From: an uncultured Clostridia bacterium
GTDB lineage: Bacteria > Bacillota > Clostridia > Saccharofermentanales > Saccharofermentanaceae
Assembly: GCA_946407705.1 (NCBI GenBank)
Contig: CAMJPC010000004.1
Coordinates: forward strand, 1 to 64,000
DNA length: 64,000 nt
Reading direction: 5' to 3'
The notes under the pieces are model-generated. The model ran no database searches, was not told where the DNA came from, and saw nothing but the letters and a program-made list of their open reading frames with translations. Made by a program: the position numbers and the translations under genes. Below are positions 35,844 through 44,815 of this stretch, one piece after another. The stretch's first letter is position 1, and each line of letters opens with the position of its first letter.

Positions 35844-37076
35844 TTGAACAAACGTACTTATAAGATAATCATTTGCATACTGACAGCGGTAACGACACTG
35901 TCGCTCCTTGATTTCGGCGGCTCGCACGAGGTCGAAAAGGAGATCCATCTGCAGTGCAATTCACTGGTTTATGCCAATGTCTCGAACAGATATTCCAACG
36001 CAAACGTAATGACGAGGGAAGAGCAGGAAGAGGCTGAGCGTAAAGCTGAGGAAGCTGACACCGAGGAAGAGGCAGGTTATATCAGGACCGATAATCCTGA
36101 AGTCTTCAACATCGATGATTACACCATTACCGCCCGCGCGAACTACGAAGAGATCGCCGAGAAGGTCAGGGGTGATGAGGATCCTGATGACGGCAAGAAG
36201 GAGAACTACGACGGTAAGTATGTCTGGACCAAAGACACGATAACAAGGGTCTATGCGCTTCCTAACACTTCTTCCAGGGTCATCGTCAACTACAGGAAGG
36301 GTACCAAGCTCATCCGTATGTCTTATTCGGGTGAATGGTCTTACATAAGACTGTCCAAGAACAGAAAGGGATATGTTCTTTCAAAGGCAGTATCCTCCAA
36401 GAAGGTCAATTCTCCGACACCTACACCCAAGCAGTCGAGATACTACTATCCGCAGCCCAAGAAGAACGTGGTTTACGCAACATGCTCGCTCAACACACGT
36501 TCAGGCCCGGGTATTACTTATTCAAAGATATCAACCCTCAGGACCGGTACGGAGATCGTTGTAGCATCTACCACGGGTAACGGCTGGATCAAATCCGATA
36601 AGGGCTGGTATGTTAAGAAGGATCTCTGCGTAAACTACCCTCTGACCGCGACAGGCAAGAAGGCTACACCTACGCCTACACCCAGACCGTCCAGAGCACA
36701 GATAAGATACATGAAGCTTTCCGGCTTCGTTAAATACGTAAGCGGTTACGTTGGCTGCAGATATGTTTACGGCGGTTCTTCCCCTTCAGGTTTTGACTGT
36801 TCCGGCTTCACGATGTATTGCTACAGAAAGTATTACGGAATCAGTCTCCCTCACGGAGCAAACATGCAGATGCACCGCGGAAGGAAAGTCAGTTTGAGCG
36901 CTTTGCAGAAGGGAGACCTGATCTTCTTCGATCACGATCATAACGGCAAGGCCGACCACGTCGGTATCTACGTCGGTAACGGTAAGCTGGTACATGCTTC
37001 CAATCCGAGATCGGGCGTCATTAAAGTATCGCTGTCGGGTAAGAAAGACCTGTTAGCGGCAAGAAGATATATCTAA
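35844..37076 (+). CDS. Secreted NlpC/P60 hydrolase with two SH3-like domains
   Basis: Third paralog. TTG 35844 directly follows the previous stop (TGATTG). Signal anchor (4-24), acidic region (55-122), first SH3-like domain (126-187), Pro-rich linker, second SH3-like domain (209-262), a TPTPTPRPS linker and the NlpC/P60 domain with C319, H372, H384 and the same DHDHNGKAD motif. No ribosome site is seen before the TTG inside the upstream coding end, so it probably depends on translational coupling. Together the three paralogs suggest a family of secreted, wall-bound hydrolases with different reach. Confidence 0.87.
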   Translation: MNKRTYKIIICILTAVTTLSLLDFGGSHEVEKEIHLQCNSLVYANVSNRYSNANVMTREEQEEAERKAEEADTEEEAGYIRTDNPEVFNIDDYTITARANYEEIAEKVRGDEDPDDGKKENYDGKYVWTKDTITRVYALPNTSSRVIVNYRKGTKLIRMSYSGEWSYIRLSKNRKGYVLSKAVSSKKVNSPTPTPKQSRYYYPQPKKNVVYATCSLNTRSGPGITYSKISTLRTGTEIVVASTTGNGWIKSDKGWYVKKDLCVNYPLTATGKKATPTPTPRPSRAQIRYMKLSGFVKYVSGYVGCRYVYGGSSPSGFDCSGFTMYCYRKYYGISLPHGANMQMHRGRKVSLSALQKGDLIFFDHDHNGKADHVGIYVGNGKLVHASNPRSGVIKVSLSGKKDLLAARRYI

Positions 37077-37085
37077 AGAGAACTG

Positions 37086-37116
37086 AAGCTGTCAGATTTC
37101 TGCTGACAGCTTTTTT
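37086..37116 (+). terminator. Bidirectional terminator between NlpC/P60 and pepV
   Basis: AAGCTGTCAG/CTGACAGCTT stem with a 7-base loop and six T on the plus strand. It overlaps the 3' end of the convergent peptidase gene. Confidence 0.8.
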
Positions 37117-38393
37117 ATTGCATCGGTAAGCACATCGATGTCCGCTTCGAAATCAGAAAGACGGCGTGATTCGTTAGCCTGATGGCATACATCTTCCTGC
37201 CAGGGTGCCTGAAGTCCGAAAGCTATCGTATTGGCGATGTGACGCGCGTATGTGCCTCCGCCTATCGCAAGCGGCTCGGAATACTTTGTCAGGAAAGATT
37301 CCTCGAATCCCGAATACTTGGACATGTTATCTTTCCAGACATCTGTCAGGATCTTTATCTCGGGTGCGTTCTTGTCCTTGAAAAGAGACGCCATGGAACT
37401 TGTGGTCTTGCAGTTCAATCCGTATTTGGAAGCGATGGAATCCAAGTGCTTTGTGATGTCTTCCATCTTATGCGTGACGGGGCATCTGATATCGATCACG
37501 AGAGATTCGAGGTCGCGGTTACACTTCAATATGGAAGGATTTGCAGTGACCTTTCCCGATTCGTCGCAGACAGTACAACCCGTATACTCGTATTCCTTGC
37601 AGGGAATGAGTTCCTTGTTGATGAAGTCCAGAAGAGGGGATTTACTGAAATCGAATCCGTCACCGGAGAGCTTTTTGCAGAGCTCGAAAATCGCGTTTAC
37701 GCCGAGTTCCGGCCTTGATGCGTGAGCGGTGCGTCCGGTTGCCGTGACCTTGCCGTTTCCGAAGGATACCCATGCCGAAGCGGGAACCATGTTTGCAGCG
37801 CTTCCGGCTTCAGCGGATACGGCGGATGCGGGACCGGAGATCTTTACGTGAAGTATGCCTTTTTCGGCATAGATCACGGGGAATTCGGCATCTGGTGTGA
37901 TTGCAAATGTGGGTAATTCGCCGTGCTCTGCATAGTATTCCACGCAGGAGCAGGTCCTTTCCTCATCCGTTCCGAGTATGAGCCTTACGCGGCAGGGGAG
38001 TTCATAGTCAGATTCAAGGAGCCTTCTCATGGAGAAGAATGCGGCAGCTGCAGGACCTTTGTCATCAACTATTCCGCGTCCTTTGAAGTATTTTCCGTTG
38101 AATGTGAGCTCGAAAGGCTCGGATTCCCAACCGTCGCCGCCCGGAACTACGTCCAGATGGCATACGATTCCGAACATCTTAGGGGATGATTCGGGACCTA
38201 TCTCGCACCAGCCGACACGGCCGTCCAAAACGCCAGTTCTCATGCCTGCTTCACGTGCCTGATCAAGGAAGAAGGTGAGAGCTTCGTAAGGTCCCTCGCC
38301 GTAAGGCTTACCGGGAACTGGATCTCCGCCCGTGCTGTCTATGGAAATGAGTTTTCTCAGGAATTCGAATTCGTTTACAGTGAGTACTGCCAT
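37092..38393 (-). CDS. M20-family dipeptidase (PepV/Sapep type)
   Basis: Zinc- or manganese-dependent cytosolic dipeptidase. Metal ligands and catalytic residues of the M20 family are visible: H79-x-D81 (CHLDVVP), D110 in GRGIVDDKGP, the catalytic and ligand E144/E145 (GTDEER), D168 (TPDAEF) and a C-terminal His in YARHIANT. The extra lid domain lies between about 185 and 330. 433 residues fits PepV/Sapep. GGGGG seven bases before ATG 38393 supports the start. It is divergent from the polysaccharide locus and convergent with the hydrolases. Confidence 0.9.
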   Translation of the reverse strand: MAVLTVNEFEFLRKLISIDSTGGDPVPGKPYGEGPYEALTFFLDQAREAGMRTGVLDGRVGWCEIGPESSPKMFGIVCHLDVVPGGDGWESEPFELTFNGKYFKGRGIVDDKGPAAAAFFSMRRLLESDYELPCRVRLILGTDEERTCSCVEYYAEHGELPTFAITPDAEFPVIYAEKGILHVKISGPASAVSAEAGSAANMVPASAWVSFGNGKVTATGRTAHASRPELGVNAIFELCKKLSGDGFDFSKSPLLDFINKELIPCKEYEYTGCTVCDESGKVTANPSILKCNRDLESLVIDIRCPVTHKMEDITKHLDSIASKYGLNCKTTSSMASLFKDKNAPEIKILTDVWKDNMSKYSGFEESFLTKYSEPLAIGGGTYARHIANTIAFGLQAPWQEDVCHQANESRRLSDFEADIDVLTDAIKKLSAEI

Positions 38394-38485
38394 AGGATGA
38401 CCCCCAAATGCTTATTCTGACCATATAATACAGCAAAAAATGTTGATTATTCACTTACCTGCCACGGTTTTGCCCATTAGTTTTT

Positions 38486-38513
38486 TTGATAATCTGTTTC
38501 TTTGATATATAAT
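38486..38513 (+). promoter_or_regulatory. Promoter at the head of the polysaccharide locus
   Basis: TTGATA, a 16-base spacer and TATAAT. The -10 ends 6 bases before ATG 38520, so the transcript would start at or next to the A of the start codon. A motif (GCCACnGTTTTGCnCA) just upstream at 38461 recurs at 34507. Confidence 0.65.
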
Positions 38514-38519
38514 CGCCTC

Positions 38520-39098
38520 ATGGAATCTTTGATTCGAGATATTCTGGAATATATAAACGAGGCGATAAACTGCGCGATGAGAGATCCCGCGGCCACACTT
38601 CTCGTCTTTATGCTGCTGGTGTTGATAATAATAACGCCCGGACGCAAGGCTGCCGAAAAGACACTTCTTGCGCTGGCTATCTGTTTTATCTATCTGATCC
38701 TGACCTCTAACGTTATTTCGAGAACGTATATTTATAACGAGAGGCGCATTTCTTTTGAACTTTTCAGCGGTGATCCCGTAGAGATGCTTGAGAATATCTG
38801 TCTTTTCGTTCCTCTCGGAATGCTGATGTGCGGTCTTGATCTGACGACTAATCCCGTAAAACCCTGGAAGAACAGAAAGTATTACATGATAGTCAGGTTT
38901 TTCATCAGTCTGGTCTTTGCCAGCCTGTTCTCATATGTTATCGAAGGATTGCAGTATTTTCTCAGAGTCGGTGTTTTCACGCTCGACGACATCCTTTGCA
39001 ATACGACCGGTGCAGTGGTCGGATATGGCGTGATCTTCTTGACGGTATTTATCGTAAAGAAGGTTAAGAGCCAAAAACCAAGCTTCAAGAAAGAGTGA
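38520..39098 (+). CDS. VanZ-family membrane protein
   Basis: VanZ-like protein with about four to five membrane segments. The family signatures are visible: ENICLFVPLGML in the middle and EGLQYFLRVGVFTLDDILCNTTGAVVGY near the end. VanZ relatives affect envelope and teicoplanin sensitivity; the biochemical role is not settled. No ribosome site precedes ATG 38520, and the -10 box lies directly upstream, so translation may be leaderless. A start at 38577 (MRDPAATLL) is the alternative. It is followed 4 bp later by the LCP gene. Confidence 0.82.
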   Translation: MESLIRDILEYINEAINCAMRDPAATLLVFMLLVLIIITPGRKAAEKTLLALAICFIYLILTSNVISRTYIYNERRISFELFSGDPVEMLENICLFVPLGMLMCGLDLTTNPVKPWKNRKYYMIVRFFISLVFASLFSYVIEGLQYFLRVGVFTLDDILCNTTGAVVGYGVIFLTVFIVKKVKSQKPSFKKE

Positions 39099-39102
39099 TT
39101 AC

Positions 39103-40674
39103 ATGAGTTATAACGAACAACCTCAGGCAACAGCAGGAAGCAAGATCTGGAAGGGTTTTGCGACGATAGTATTCATTGCGCAGGTCGCAGCGTCTGTTAT
39201 CGTTTTCGTCAAGGCATTTATGCTCGGCATGATCCCGGATAAGTATCTCTACGGCATGGGAATTGTGCTCTGGCTCCTTCTCATGATCAACGCGCTGATG
39301 CTTTTCGTAGGCTCTAAGCGTCCCGTTACCGGAGGCAAGGTCTTAAGACGTTTCATTGCCGTCATCCTCGCCATATGCATCTGCTTCGGAAGCGTTCTCG
39401 CATACCAGGCAATTGACAGGGTCAAGGCAGCGCTCGGCGAAGTCACGACTCAGGTAAGTTCCGATGATACTCCCGTAGCGATGATGAACCTTTATGTACT
39501 TGCTACGGATCCCGCGAAAACGGTTGCTGACTGTAAAGGTTATACAGTCGGTATCGCCGCAGGAAACGATTCGAGAAACTCCAAGGCGGCATTAAACAAG
39601 ATGTCCGCTGAAACTGGCATTCCCGTACAGTCTAAGGAATACGGTTCCGAAAGTGAACTCATTTCCGCGCTTTACGGTGGCGAGACAAAGGCTATCATCA
39701 TCAGTTCCACACAGGCTGAGATCCTCTCCGAGACCGAGGAGTATCAGGGCTTTGTAGACAAGTGCAGAATGGTCAGGGAATATGAGATCACCAATGCCGA
39801 TCTGGCATTCATTCCCGCAGATCCCAACGCTTCAGAAGGCAATTCCGGTTCCATGAACGACAATAACGCCGTTAACGGTGATATCACCAAGACGCCGTTC
39901 ATTCTTTACATAAGCGGATCCGATACGAGAAACAAACAGTTCAAGACGTCCAGAAGCGACGTTAACATCCTTATGGTCGTAAATCCGAAGACCAAGCAGA
40001 TACTCCTGGTTAACACACCCCGTGACTACTATATCCCGAACCCCAAGAGCAAAAAGGGTGAACGCGATAAGCTTACCCATCTCGGACTCTATGGCGTAGG
40101 ATGCTCCATGAAGGGTCTGGGTGACCTTTACGGATGTACGGTCAACTATTCCGTCCAGATCAATTTTACCGGTCTCCAGACGCTCGTAGACCAGCTTGGC
40201 GGAGTTACCATCGATAACCCTCAGGCATTTACCGCAGAGAACGGCATCAAGTTCAAGAAGGGTACCATAACGCTTAACGGTGAACAGGCACTTGCATACG
40301 CAAGAGAGCGTCATGCGTTCTCTTCAGGCGACAACATGCGCGGCCAGAACCAGATGAGGATCATTACCGCAATGGTCAACAAGGTTACTTCAAACAAGTC
40401 CCAGATCCTCAAGAACTACGCAGGCATCATGAGTGCGCTTTCAGGCATGTTCAAGACAAGCGTACCTACTTCCGAGATCGAGAAACTGGTCAAGATGCAG
40501 CTTAACGACATGAGCCAGTGGAAGATCTCTTCTTATGCCGTAACGGGTAAGAACGGTTCTGAGAAGACATATACTTCTCCGGGACACAAGGCATACGTAA
40601 TGTGGCCTGACGAAAAAGCGGTCAGCGCAGGCTCTGAAAAGATCAGAAAGGTAGTATCAGGCGAACCGCTCTGA
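39103..40674 (+). CDS. LytR-CpsA-Psr family glycopolymer transferase
   Basis: LCP enzymes attach polysaccharide or teichoic acid from the lipid carrier to peptidoglycan outside the membrane. Three N-terminal hydrophobic segments (about 20-40, 48-68 and 85-105) lead to a periplasmic-binding-like domain (about 125-225, YTVGIAAGNDSR) and then the LCP domain (about 262-450, SDTRNKQFKTSRSDVNILMV, LVNTPRDYYIP, EQALAYARERH). Key Asp and Arg residues in SRSD, TPRD and AYARER are present. The extra binding-like domain is uncommon and may recognise the polymer. It lies first in the polysaccharide run after vanZ. Confidence 0.88.
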   Translation: MSYNEQPQATAGSKIWKGFATIVFIAQVAASVIVFVKAFMLGMIPDKYLYGMGIVLWLLLMINALMLFVGSKRPVTGGKVLRRFIAVILAICICFGSVLAYQAIDRVKAALGEVTTQVSSDDTPVAMMNLYVLATDPAKTVADCKGYTVGIAAGNDSRNSKAALNKMSAETGIPVQSKEYGSESELISALYGGETKAIIISSTQAEILSETEEYQGFVDKCRMVREYEITNADLAFIPADPNASEGNSGSMNDNNAVNGDITKTPFILYISGSDTRNKQFKTSRSDVNILMVVNPKTKQILLVNTPRDYYIPNPKSKKGERDKLTHLGLYGVGCSMKGLGDLYGCTVNYSVQINFTGLQTLVDQLGGVTIDNPQAFTAENGIKFKKGTITLNGEQALAYARERHAFSSGDNMRGQNQMRIITAMVNKVTSNKSQILKNYAGIMSALSGMFKTSVPTSEIEKLVKMQLNDMSQWKISSYAVTGKNGSEKTYTSPGHKAYVMWPDEKAVSAGSEKIRKVVSGEPL

Positions 40675-40699
40675 GATTTGCCATAAAAACACCCCGAAG

Positions 40700-40717
40700 A
40701 CCAAAGGAAACTTTGGT
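40700..40717 (+). other. GAAA-capped hairpin in the LCP-wzz leader
   Basis: A perfect 7-bp stem (ACCAAAG/CTTTGGT) is closed by a GAAA tetraloop. No T run follows, so it is more likely an RNA stability or regulatory element than a terminator. Confidence 0.4.
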
Positions 40718-40806
40718 ATATTTGGCTCAGTCATTCTTAATACTTCAAACAGATTTTTAATGTAAAATCTCACTCAGTTTATTTGATAATTAAGAAGGAG
40801 AGACAA

Positions 40807-42222
40807 ATGGATAGTGTGGGCAATAAGACCGGCAGGACCGCATCGGGCTGTATCAGGCCCAGTGCTGAGTGTGAGCTTTCTGTAAGTGACATGATCTCGT
40901 GGTGTCTTTCGCACTGGAAGAGTGCGGTCATCGTGGTCATTATCGCAGCTTTTCTTTTCGGTGCCGCTAAGGGAACCATGAGTTTCGTTTCTTCTTCTGT
41001 CATCGCTGCCAAGATCAGCAATGAATCCGCATTGACTGAGAATGAACCTGCTGACGGCAAACTTACCGAGTACAGAAACATGCTTGTACGCAAGGAATAT
41101 CTCACGAAGGCCATAAGCGGTCTTAACGATCAGATTGCATCCCGCAAGGCTTATCTCGAGAATTCCGTTTACATGAAGATCGATCCCGAGAAAGAATCTT
41201 TGTCTTCAGCTGAGATAGTCATCTATCTGCCCAGGAACTCAAAGGACAACTCATTGCTCTCTTTGTTCAAGGCATATGAGGACCGCATAATGAACGGTTC
41301 CTGTCTGAACGATCTTGCAAAAGCGACGGGAATCGAGGCTGCATACATCAAGGAATTGGTCACGGTCGAGAACAGCGGCTACGAGACTTCTCTTACTACA
41401 AACTGGACGAGCAGGGCATCGACTGAAGGAACTGCTTCCGAGTCGGTCGGCGTTATCGTCATCAAAGCCGTTGCACCTGACAGCGATCTCTCCGGCAAGA
41501 TCATCAAGACTATAGGAGACAATCTCCCGGCGATCACCGAAGATCTTAAGAAGATCGTCGCAGATCACAGTACCGCATTTTCCAGCCAGCCTTCCGCCGT
41601 CGTTTACGATCAGAACGTTTCTGACAAGAAGACGGCCAGAACAAAAGAACTCGTTGATTTCCAGACACAGCTCGAGAAGTACCAGAACGAGCTTAAGCAG
41701 ATCAAGGCTTACGATGTATCCGGTTTCTCTTCAAGAATGAGCATGGCATTCAAAGCTGCTGTTAAATTCGCAGTGATCGGTGCTGTTTTCGGATTGCTCG
41801 TTTACATAGTCTTCCTTGCACTCAGATATATGCTCAGCTGCAAGATACTTACCAGGGCACATCTCGATTCACGCTTTGACATCCGCAGTCTTGACGGCGG
41901 ATGTAAAGACGGTGAAAAGAAGATCGGCATGATCGCAGCAGGTCTCAGCGTAAACGAGGAAGGCAAGAACTTTGTCATTTGCTCTTTGGGCTCAAAGAAT
42001 GCGGCATCCGTTGCCGAGAAACTCACGAAAGAACTTCCCGGTAAGACTTTCAGCGCTGCTGAAGATCTGATCGGCGACCCCAAGGACAGACTCCTTCTTA
42101 AGGATGCTGACGCGGTCATTCTCATGGGTGCTTACAAGGTCACGGCTTTCGCTGAAGTCGAACAGGCTGTAAGGATCGCAGAGGATTCAGGTGTCAGAGT
42201 CGCAGGCTTCATTGCTGATTGA
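40807..42222 (+). CDS. Wzz-like chain-length protein with degenerate kinase domain
   Basis: Polysaccharide co-polymerase. Membrane segments lie near 35-55 and 322-345, with an external helical region between them. The cytoplasmic end (about 378-471) follows the outline of a CpsD/BY-kinase (FVICSLG for the P-loop strand, DADAVILMG for Walker B), but the GxxGxGKS loop is replaced by SLGSKNAAS and no Tyr cluster is present. It therefore cannot bind ATP as a BY-kinase does and probably serves as a scaffold. GAAGGAGAG selects ATG 40807. It is followed 5 bp later by the initiating transferase. Confidence 0.8.
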   Translation: MDSVGNKTGRTASGCIRPSAECELSVSDMISWCLSHWKSAVIVVIIAAFLFGAAKGTMSFVSSSVIAAKISNESALTENEPADGKLTEYRNMLVRKEYLTKAISGLNDQIASRKAYLENSVYMKIDPEKESLSSAEIVIYLPRNSKDNSLLSLFKAYEDRIMNGSCLNDLAKATGIEAAYIKELVTVENSGYETSLTTNWTSRASTEGTASESVGVIVIKAVAPDSDLSGKIIKTIGDNLPAITEDLKKIVADHSTAFSSQPSAVVYDQNVSDKKTARTKELVDFQTQLEKYQNELKQIKAYDVSGFSSRMSMAFKAAVKFAVIGAVFGLLVYIVFLALRYMLSCKILTRAHLDSRFDIRSLDGGCKDGEKKIGMIAAGLSVNEEGKNFVICSLGSKNAASVAEKLTKELPGKTFSAAEDLIGDPKDRLLLKDADAVILMGAYKVTAFAEVEQAVRIAEDSGVRVAGFIAD

Positions 42223-42227
42223 TCAAC

Positions 42228-43724
42228 ATGTCCCACGAGAATCTGACAGCACCTCTCCCTGATGATATCAGGAGGATAGAGGATAAGAAGTTGATCGTAA
42301 GACGGATAGAATCCGTCTTTGAGATACTTGTCTTCTGCTTGTTCTACTATTTAATCTGGAACCGTTTCTACAGGTATTCTCCCGATTTCATCAACCCGCT
42401 TCTCGGAAGGGGCAAGTGGGTGTTGCTTCTCATTTACGCGATCCTCACCTTGATAATCGTTCACATGAACGAGGGTTGGAGATTCGGTCATTTCAAGATA
42501 TTGGATGTCATGATCAACCAGTGGGTAGCACTCTTTATGGTGGATTTCATCACATATCTCGAGTTGAGCCTCATGTCCGCGGTAATGCTGGATCCTCTTC
42601 CGATGCTGCTTCTCTGGGGATTGGAACTTCCCGTGGCAACAGCTTCGACCATAATCTTTTCGGTTTATTACAGACACAGGATCGTTCCATACAACATGCT
42701 CCTGATCTACGGGAACGAGAATGCGGTAAGCCTTAAGTTCAAGATGGATACGAGGCAGGAGAAATACCACGTCGCAAAACTCGTATCGGCTGATGCTCCC
42801 ATGAGCGAGCTTGCCGAACTCATGAAGAAATACAATGCGGTCATCATATCGGATATTCCCGCAGACAAGAGAAATGAGATCCTTAAATACAACTATGCTC
42901 ACGGCATCAGGACATACCTTACGCCTAAAGTATCCGACATCATCGAATCAGGTGCCAAGAGCATCAATCTATTTGATACGCCGCTGATGCTCGTAAGAGG
43001 CCTCGGTCTTTCGATCGGAAACAGGATCGCAAAGAGAACGTTTGATATCGTTGTAAGCTTGATCTGTTTGATCCTATTCTCGCCCCTGATGCTTGCCATC
43101 TGCATTGCCATCAAGCTGGAAGATCACGGCCCTGTCATATACAAGCAGGAAAGAGTCACGCTGAACGGAAGGAAGTTCGATATCCTGAAGTTCCGTTCCA
43201 TGATCGTGGATGCGGAGAAGGACAACAGTTCCATTCCCGCGACTGACGAGGATCCGAGAATAACAAAGGTCGGAAAGATCATAAGGGCATGCCGCATCGA
43301 TGAACTTCCGCAGCTGATCAACATATTAAAGGGCGACATGTCCGTAGTCGGTCCGAGGCCGGAGCGCACCGAGCATGTCGAAAAGTACACCAATGAGATC
43401 CCCGAATGGCCTTTGAGGAACAAGGTAAGAGGCGGTCTTACCGGATATGCGCAGATCTACGGAAAGTACAACACCGCTCCGCTCGACAAGCTCAGATTAG
43501 ATCTCATGTACATCGAGAATTACAGTTTCCTTTTGGATATCAAGATCATACTCATGACCGTAAGGATCCTTTTCGAGAAAGAGTCCACGGAAGGCTTTGA
43601 CAAACAGATCACGATCGAAGAGATAAAGGCGGAAGTCGAGAGGGCTGAAGCCGAGAACAGGGCGGAGGGCATCATCGTAAGAAGACGCCATCCGAGAAGG
43701 GCCAGAAAGGGTAAGCGGAATTGA
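42228..43724 (+). CDS. Undecaprenyl-phosphate sugar transferase (initiating enzyme)
   Basis: Polyprenyl glycosylphosphotransferase of the WbaP/EpsL type. It moves a sugar-1-phosphate onto undecaprenyl phosphate and starts each repeat unit. Four N-terminal membrane segments and a Rossmann-like segment (about 155-245) precede the bacterial sugar transferase domain (about 270-480, KRTFDIVVSL, GPVIYKQERV, KFRSM, DELPQL, GPRPER). Start ATG 42228; a TTG at 42219 overlaps the upstream stop and is an alternative. The next gene begins 4 bp inside it. Confidence 0.9.
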   Translation: MSHENLTAPLPDDIRRIEDKKLIVRRIESVFEILVFCLFYYLIWNRFYRYSPDFINPLLGRGKWVLLLIYAILTLIIVHMNEGWRFGHFKILDVMINQWVALFMVDFITYLELSLMSAVMLDPLPMLLLWGLELPVATASTIIFSVYYRHRIVPYNMLLIYGNENAVSLKFKMDTRQEKYHVAKLVSADAPMSELAELMKKYNAVIISDIPADKRNEILKYNYAHGIRTYLTPKVSDIIESGAKSINLFDTPLMLVRGLGLSIGNRIAKRTFDIVVSLICLILFSPLMLAICIAIKLEDHGPVIYKQERVTLNGRKFDILKFRSMIVDAEKDNSSIPATDEDPRITKVGKIIRACRIDELPQLINILKGDMSVVGPRPERTEHVEKYTNEIPEWPLRNKVRGGLTGYAQIYGKYNTAPLDKLRLDLMYIENYSFLLDIKIILMTVRILFEKESTEGFDKQITIEEIKAEVERAEAENRAEGIIVRRRHPRRARKGKRN

Positions 43725-44815
43725 AGGTAATAGCGGTCAATTCATCTTCACCTTTCGAATACAGAGTGATGCTCTTCAGAAAGGTCATGGAGGAATTAGG
43801 ACACGATGTGCTCGTCGTGGGCTCTGACTATCTTCACATCGAGAAAACGAAGAGGACGACAACGGATCCTAAGCTTGTACTGATCCCGACGATACCTTAT
43901 GAGAAAAACCTTTCTTTCAAACGCATCAGAAGTCATCTGGATTTCTCCCGAAAAGCATTCAGATTCCTTAAGGACAAAGAGTGCGATCTGCTTTACATCG
44001 TTGTGCCTTCTAATTCACAGGCGTCGATAGCGAGGAAATATAAGAAACTTCATCCGGAAACAAAAGTAGTGATCGACGTTATCGATCTCTGGCCCGAATC
44101 ATTTCCTTCAAGGAATTCAGAACGTTTTCCTTTCACCATCTGGGCCAGGTCTAGAAACAAAAATCTTAAGTATGCCGATACGGTAATCACCGAGTGTGAT
44201 CTGTATCACGATTTTATCGGAGAATATGTCAGGAACGGTGCAAAACCTGAGACCGTATACTGGGCGCATGATGAGGAACCATCTTCGTTTGCGGGTTTTA
44301 CCGAACCTGAAAGTGATAAATGGGTACTCGGGTATCTCGGCTCGGTAAACAACATCATCGACATCGATGGGATAAAAGAAGTCATCACGCGCTTTAAGGA
44401 GACCCGTCCAGTTACAGTAAGGATCGTCGGTGCAGGCGAGAAGATGGAAGAATTCGAATCTGCGTTAAAGAGCGCCGGTGCGGAAGTCATCAATTACGGC
44501 AAGGTAACTGATTTCGATAAGAAGCAGGAGATCTTTGCTCCGTGCCATTTCGGCATCAACATCATGAAGCCGACCGTTCATGTCGGAATGTCAATGAAAT
44601 CCGTCGACTACATGGAAATGGGGCTTCCCGTGCTTAACGGCATTCCCGGAGACATGCGTGACATCGTAAAGAAACACAATGCCGGAAGAAACACCGATGA
44701 ATATGACTTCACCGGATACGATACGGAAATGAAGCGCAATGCCCGCCGTTTTTATGAGGAGAACTGTTCTTACGATTCTTATGGCAGGCGTATCAGGGAG
44801 GTGCTCGGATTATGA
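43721..44815 (+). CDS. Glycosyltransferase (GT4-like)
   Basis: Cytosolic sugar transferase with the GT-B fold, 364 residues. The N-terminal acceptor domain (to about 180, VIAVNSSSPFEYRV) is followed by the donor domain with VLGYLGSVNNIIDIDG and a MGLPVLNG segment that replaces the usual E-x7-E helix. The TTG start overlaps the previous stop (TTGA). Position in the operon suggests that it adds the second sugar to the lipid carrier; donor and linkage cannot be read from the sequence. Confidence 0.83.
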   Translation: MKVIAVNSSSPFEYRVMLFRKVMEELGHDVLVVGSDYLHIEKTKRTTTDPKLVLIPTIPYEKNLSFKRIRSHLDFSRKAFRFLKDKECDLLYIVVPSNSQASIARKYKKLHPETKVVIDVIDLWPESFPSRNSERFPFTIWARSRNKNLKYADTVITECDLYHDFIGEYVRNGAKPETVYWAHDEEPSSFAGFTEPESDKWVLGYLGSVNNIIDIDGIKEVITRFKETRPVTVRIVGAGEKMEEFESALKSAGAEVINYGKVTDFDKKQEIFAPCHFGINIMKPTVHVGMSMKSVDYMEMGLPVLNGIPGDMRDIVKKHNAGRNTDEYDFTGYDTEMKRNARRFYEENCSYDSYGRRIREVLGL

